In this document: positions 10,299 to 16,600 of the stretch, piece after piece
Layout: each line of letters opens with the position of its first letter
Numbering within the stretch: position 1 is the stretch's first letter
Assembly (NCBI GenBank): GCA_963170055.1
Contig: CAUJGJ010000114.1
Location: forward strand, 87,701-110,200
Origin: Halisarca cf. caerulea
Taxonomy: Eukaryota; Porifera; Demospongiae; Chondrillida; Halisarcidae
DNA: 22,500 bases
Direction of reading: 5' to 3'
Translations under genes and position numbers: made by a program
Notes under the pieces: model-generated
What the model saw: only the letters and a program-made list of their open reading frames with translations
The model's database searches: none
Told to the model about the DNA's origin: nothing

Positions 10299-10826
10299 TT
10301 GAATGAGTTTGATTGTGTGTGTGAGCGAGTGTGTGGGATACTGGGGGCTTAGTAGTAGTAGCCTCAGGCTAATGGCCCACCCAGTTAAAATACTGAAGAA
10401 GTTATTATTATTATTTATTATTATTATTATTTCACTTCTCATACAGGAGGATCCTCTCCATCCTACACCTCGCAGTAGACAGCGACCCATTAACCGCTTT
10501 CGATGGTGGTGGCGGCAACGGAAGTGAAAAAGATTGTTGTAATCTTCATGCATTATGACTTGCTTTTACAAATTTGTGAATCCTACATACAGTTCAATAA
10601 GTCATATTGTTTGTTTCCACAAATTTGTGAATCCTAACTATGCAGTTAGTACTTATCAAGTTATTAATTGAATGATTTGCTTCCACAAATTTGTAAATGC
10701 TAAGCACCTGAGTTTACGCAATGATGTCACATGACGGATTGATGTTTACCAGTGACATAGAAAATGTGACTGGTGAGGATTGAATGCATGCATGCAGCTG
10801 TGCTGGTAGAGAGGAACTCTAGAGTC
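10299..10826. repeat. Dispersed repeat A, copy 1
   Basis: A segment of about 530 bases that recurs in the same orientation at 20694-21205. Shared landmarks in order are: GTGTGTGTGAGCGAGTGT, CCTCAGGCTAATGGCCCACC, an ATT-rich tract, GGAGGATCCTCTCCATCCTA, three ACAAATTTGT palindromes, and GGTAGAGAGGAACTCTAGAG. The two copies diverge by many substitutions and small indels. No transposase or reverse transcriptase is visible. Its origin could be a LINE 3' region or a non-autonomous element. Confidence 0.85.
10401..10431. repeat. (TTA)n microsatellite
   Basis: Trinucleotide TTA/ATT tract inside repeat A. The second copy of A has only a short degenerate equivalent. Confidence 0.9.
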
Positions 10827-10838
10827 AACAAGCCCTAT

Positions 10839-10998
<160 letters not shown>

Positions 10999-11284
10999 TC
11001 ATGTTCACCATTATTAAATCCAAACAAGAGCAAGGAACACATGGGGTTTGCATTACAATGGTCACGTAAAGAAATTAGTGGTAAACATGCGTCTGTCAGC
11101 ATCCAATGTCAAAGTATTAGAATTTCAAAGAATACTGCTCGCACATTTAAGGATGAAGAACAGCTACTTACATACTTAGATATTGTTGATAGATACGTAA
11201 CATGAGACACTGAAACACACAGACATACAATACCAGAAACTGCAGAAAGTACATGACATGGATTCAGTGTTGTTCAGTGACAAG

Positions 11285-11740
11285 TTAATCTCCAGCGATA
11301 CTTGGCTTTTTACAGTTCCGTTTGCACCAGATTTGGTATGACTCTAGGATGCATTTACGCACAACATCTTTTTCTAGGGCCTCGCGCTGGTGTCGTTTCA
11401 CTGGAAAAGCTTCATAGAGAGCATTGAAACTCGGGGTGTTGATGAAGCCACGAGATCCTACCTCGATTGTTATAGATATCGGCCTTGAAACCAGCTTCTT
11501 GGTAGGAACTACGTAGTTCTGCATACCAGTCCATCTTCCATTGAACTGCTGCATTGAAGCAGAGCTCAAAGGGTATAGTCATCTCAATGATGGTGATTGT
11601 AGCCTTATACCGGACAACAATGTCTGGGCTGCTATTATTGCAGACCATCTCTTGTGGGAAATTGTACTACAGTACAGGCTGGGCAGATCAGCTGTGATGT
11701 TCTTGGTTGATGGGTATGCCGGTTTGAGGAAGGTGTAGAA
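11285..11740 (-). pseudogene. Retroelement C-terminal fragment (ELTVPFE/EVGSRG type)
   Basis: On the minus strand, two overlapping frames give ITADLPSLY, then SPDIVVRYKATITIIEMTIP followed by FE, A..WK and Y.EL, and after a frameshift IEVGSRGFI, then LY and SYQIWCKRN. The pattern PD-V, E-(L/M)-T-x-PFE, K, Y, EVGSRGF is one I associate from memory with downstream domains of metazoan retroelement polyproteins, possibly a nuclease-like fold. The frameshift shows it is inactive. It is unrelated to the LINE fragments in gene 1. 11000-11284 shows nothing. Confidence 0.6.
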
Positions 11741-11741
11741 G

Positions 11742-12005
<264 letters not shown>

Positions 12006-12157
12006 AATTCCTACGTACTGTCCAATCATGTGCACTATGGCAAAACATAACTAGCTGAACGAGTGGGTATAGTTGTGCATGCATGTGTATTATGTGGCCC
12101 CTGGTTCATTCCAAAGACTCATATAATTACATTATGTCATAATATGCTGCAGGCAGG

Positions 12158-12158
<1 letters not shown>

Positions 12159-12190
<32 letters not shown>

Positions 12191-12196
12191 TGTGTA
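12159..12196. repeat. Short (TG)n microsatellite
   Basis: About 38 bases of TG. 12004-12158 has no other feature. Confidence 0.9.
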
Positions 12197-12280
12197 GTAC
12201 GTTGTTGAACACAAGAATGTTAAACTTTATACTGGTGCACCACGCACAATGACTGTATACTTAGGTGACAGTCCTGGTGT

Positions 12281-12748
12281 TGTGTATGCTTAATTATGTG
12301 AACAGATTTGTGTGCTTCTGAACTTGACAAGTGGAGATGCACAGGAACTCCAAAGGTGCATGAAGTATTGCTAAACAAATGATGCAATGTATTCTAACTA
12401 GAGGATAGGCAAAGGTTGTGCACAAGGTAGCAAAAGCATAAACAGGGTCGCCTCTCTTCTGGACATCTTAGGTAATGATACAGATTGTGGACAGAAAAAC
12501 AAGTCTCTTGTATCTCACTTGTGTATGCTTATGTGAACAGATTTGGGTGTGGCTTCTGAACGTGACAGGTGGAGATGTACAGGAACTCCAAAGGTGCATG
12601 AAGTATAGCTAAACAAATGATGCAATATATTAGAGGATAGGCAAAGGTTGTGCACAAGGTAGCAAATGCATAAACAGGGTCACCTATCTTCTGGACATCT
12701 TAGGTAACGATACAGATTGTGGACAGAAAAACAAGGCTGTTGTATCAT
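12281..12748. repeat. 239-bp tandem duplication
   Basis: Two head-to-tail copies, 12281-12519 and 12520-12748, with high identity. They share GGAACTCCAAAGGTGCATGA, AGGATAGGCAAAGGTTGTGC and TTCTGGACATCTTAGGTAA, with small indels. Neither contains a convincing coding frame. Confidence 0.9.
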
Positions 12749-12769
12749 GGTGATTGGTGTCATCTATAG

Positions 12770-13440
12770 AAAGGTGAATAGAGGGAATCAGGCACAAAGC
12801 GGGTGTAAACAACATGCAGGGGGTGGGGCTCTATTCCCACACCTAGGCCTGGTCATCGTTTCAGAGCAGTGTGTAGACTGCCATGTATAATGAAGAACTA
12901 GATTTAAGAGGCTGGTTGGTGTTTATTTTGGACATGTCTACAACTATGGTAACCAAGCGGGCGGTATATTATACTACAGTGGAACCCTTCAAATCCAGCT
13001 AGCCCCCTGAATTGGGGACACCCCCCTAATGTGGACACATATATCACTGGAACCAAATATTCCACTATAATAAGCCACAGTACATCTCCAACCCCTGAAA
13101 TGAAGACACCTCAAAAATCAAGACAGTGCTTTCAGGCCCCAAGGTGTCCGGATTAGAGGGGTTCCACTGTAATAAATATTATAGGCAGCAATATTTATGT
13201 CCTTCCTTTGTCTTTATACGCTGGATGTGAATGTGACGGCTTCAACTGAGAATCAGCACTGTCATGCTTGTGCCACGAAGAGGCCAATAGCGGGACTGAC
13301 ATTGCTTAATACTTTGCATACCCAAACCCTGTCATCCGGGCATGCATTGCCGAATTTGCTATGAACTTCTTGGAGGGGGGGGTGAAAAACATGTTGAATC
13401 TAAGTATTCCGCATAAATAAGCATTATAATAATTGCTGGA
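12770..13440. repeat. Repeat B, copy 1 (upstream of gene 2)
   Basis: Resembles 19680-20150 downstream of gene 2 in the same orientation. Shared pieces include AGGTGAA.AGAGGG, TTTCAGAG.AGTGT, AAG.GGCTGGTT.GTGTT, CATACCCAAACC and TAATAATTGCTGG. Gene 2 is thus flanked by directly repeated B segments. Copy 1 carries the MITE at 12977-13169, absent from copy 2. Confidence 0.65.
12977..13169. mobile_element. TA-flanked MITE, CAGTGGAACCC termini
   Basis: 193 bases with imperfect terminal inverted repeats beginning CAGTGGAACCC, flanked on both sides by TA (12975-12976 and 13170-13171). A TA target-site duplication with CAG termini fits Tc1/mariner or pogo-like non-autonomous elements. No transposase is present. 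Related half elements lie near 1147-1221 and 13969-14004. Confidence 0.8.
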
Positions 13441-13560
13441 CTGATGTTAATAATTTCACTTTGTTGGGCGATATTCGCTCAGCGAAGTCACAATTATCTC
13501 ACGTGTGTGAATAAATTTAATTAATATGCGCGCCAAGAAGATTGCAATGGCTTCTCTCTT
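13170..13560. other. Upstream region of gene 2
   Basis: End of repeat B, then AT-rich sequence before the promoter. It contains TGGGCGATATTCGCTCAGCG, partly self-complementary (GCGATATTCGC), at about 13466-13485, and GCGCGCC near 13528. No coding region. Confidence 0.4.
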
Positions 13561-13562
13561 CC

Positions 13563-13570
13563 TATTTAAA
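13563..13570 (+). promoter_or_regulatory. TATA-like box of gene 2
   Basis: TATTTAAA lies 65 bases before the ATG, followed by a leader with GAGAGAAC and GGCAATGAAG that resembles the gene 1 leader. Confidence 0.55.
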
Positions 13571-13627
13571 CAGCTTCCACTGCAGGAGAGAACGGCGTGC
13601 TACAGGCTAAAGAACTGATACCTGGCA

Positions 13628-13676
13628 ATGAAGTACCTCGTTCTACTGGCTGTCGCGGGAGTAGTCCTAAGCGGAG
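13628..13676 (+). CDS. Gene 2 exon 1: signal peptide
   Basis: Encodes MKYLVLLAVAGVVLSG and ends phase 1 at G|GTAAAC. 49 bases, like gene 1 exon 1. Confidence 0.87.
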
Positions 13677-16600
13677 GTAAACCTACAGTACCTGGAAAAT
13701 ATGCCGGAGAAAAGGACCGTCTGAGTTTGAGAGTTCAATTGATACAGCTGACTGTGGCTCTTTATCTTTTCCTTTTTAGTGGATGCCGAATCGGATCCAG
13801 ACGCAATCGCCTGCTACGTCGATGGAGTAAAGTATGAAGTTCGGGATACAGTCCCCTCCGATGATCCTTGCGAGAGGTGGTGCGTTATATTGTTGTTTAG
13901 TAACTTAAAGGTATATTGGCGGGTAATTTAGTTTATAGTCGATCAATGGACCTAGATATCGTTAGCCTCCAGTGGAACTCCTCTATTGCAGACACGTTGG
14001 GACCACAAAGAACTGTTAGGTTGGCGGCTGTATCATGTTGTTCATTTCTACCTAGAGTTGCTCTGTGCTCTGATATTTCTTAAAGATTTAAGCAATAGAT
14101 TTAAGCAATCTGATCATTGACGAATTATCTATGCAATAACTGGTGTGTGCACGTGGCATTTGGGGATATATATACCTAATAGATTAGTCGGTTTTCTCGG
14201 TGACATTGTTAAAGTACCACGATTATTACTGTGTACTGACATTGTCTCGTTGTGTGATCAGATTATTAGTCTGTGATTTTTCATGGTACTACAGTTCCTG
14301 TAAAATGTCTCTAGCTGGCCATGGATCAGTGCAGTGCATTGTGAGTGCGGTGCTGCTGTTATGTACACACAGAGCTGGGTCTTCTTGGTCATAAGGTGTA
14401 CATATGCACATGTGTTTGCCCGATGGGTGTGTTACTTCATGTCCTGGAGCTATAGTGCTGAGATGCATGTAGGATTACTTCTGAAGCTACTGCTTGTCTT
14501 CTGCAACAATGTTACACGCATGTAACTTGCCAAATTATATCTTTCAGCAGGAATGCTGATCCATTCATTGGCATTTTTCATTCTGACTCTTAGTCCATTG
14601 CCTGTCCCGTGTTTTCTTGTTTCAATGGTCTTGTACCAATCACCAAAGAAGGAGAATGCTGCTCAAGGTGTGGATGTGTAGTGAATGGAACAGCATACGA
14701 CATGGGGGATCCTATCCCAAAAGAAGATCCTTGCAAATCCTGGCGAGTCCACGTTTTTGTGCTACATATGCAAACCTGTGTAACTACTTGTATTAACTGA
14801 CTTTTACAGTATTTGATACTTGCATGCAACTAAGCACGGTCATTTCATAATTCATCTCACATTTTAAAAATGATCACTTGAAGCCATCATGCAATAATAT
14901 TATTACATATATCTTTGTTTACTTTTTTCCCGTTAGCACATGTTCACAGGAAGGAGTGTTCTGTACTGTAAGTTATCTTATATCTTCAACTTTTAAGGAT
15001 TACTTATCAATGAAGCAATGTAAATCTGACTTATAGAGCCATTTCTCCTTTCCTCTGGACCGTTCCATGTGACAACATTGCGTGTAGACATGCATCAACG
15101 TCCCTAAAGTCATGTACTGTAACAGTTCTTCTTGGTCATGCGTATACGAACCATAGGTGTACATGCATGTGCACATGTTGCCAGGCCCTGTGCTACTCCG
15201 CATTGTGTAAGTGATGTTCACATTTCCTACAACTGCAACACTGGGGATGAGGAAAAAGGGGGAATGATGAAAGGATTCCTTTCCATTGCATATTATACGT
15301 ACTGACAACTGCTCCATCTTTAATCAATATTGTATTCTGAATCAGTAAAATTACTTTACCAAATGACCGCTCTCGCACTGTTTCATTCAGTTCCATAATC
15401 TCTTGGATGGCCTAGTAAAGCAGATCGCAACTGCAATAAGATAATGATAAGCACTGTTCTTCTTGGTCATAAGGTGTACATGTGCACATGTGTTTGCCTG
15501 ACTGGTGTGTTACTTCATGCTATAGTGCTGAGATGCATGACGGAAGCTACTGCTTGTCTGCTACAATGTTACATTCATGTAACTTGACAGCTTAAATCTC
15601 TCAATAGGGAAAACCGATCCATTTATTGGCATTTTTCATTCTGACTCTAGCCCATTGCCTGTGCCTTAGTTTCTTGTTCCAATGGACTTGTACAAATCAC
15701 CAAAGAAGGAGAATGCTGTCCAAGTTGTGGATGTGTGGTGAATGCAAAAACATATGACATTGGCGAGGAGATCCCAACTTCTGATCCTTGCCAATCCTGG
15801 TGAGTTCTGGTAAAAGTGCATAAATATGCCATAGCAGTCAAAAGTACATAGATTCTGCATATACATTTAACCCTTTAGCACTTGTACAAAGACAGGACAG
15901 AGATGTGAAGTAAGTTTTCCACTTACAACTGCTGATATTATTGAGTATATGGATTATATGTGTGCTCAGAGCCTTTTCTTATTCCCTTTAGCCCCTTCCA
16001 TGTGCCAACATCACATGTAGAGGTAGAACTCTTAGGCCATTCATCAAATATTCTGAAGGAGAATGCTGTCCAAGTTGTAGATGTGTAGTGAGGGGAATAG
16101 CATATGACATTGGCGAGGAGATCCCAACTGGTGATACTTGCAAATCCTGGTGAGTTCTTCTATGTGGTCATACGCCATCGCATGCAGTGATATTATATTT
16201 CATACTACCGATGCATGGTCCCCCCAGAAGTTATACAAGGCACATTGATCAACTGTGTACATACATGTTCATCATATGTATATACACACACTATTATACA
16301 TAGAATTAGGATGCATCACAAATGTGCTTGCAGTTCCAGTTTAGGGCAGCAGCATCATTTGAAGTAGACATAGATTCTCCACAACCGGCGAATTTGCATT
16401 TATTCTTACAAAGACCTTATAGAAAAGAAGTCATGTTGGACCAACATACCTTTAATTATATATATATAAGTTAACTTGAAGATACCTACTAGTAGGGAGA
16501 ACACAGATTCATTGAGTAGTATTATCATACTGTGTGAATCACATATTAGGTAACACTATGGTTATCCTCGACTATATATGCATCATGTATGTTTCCATCC

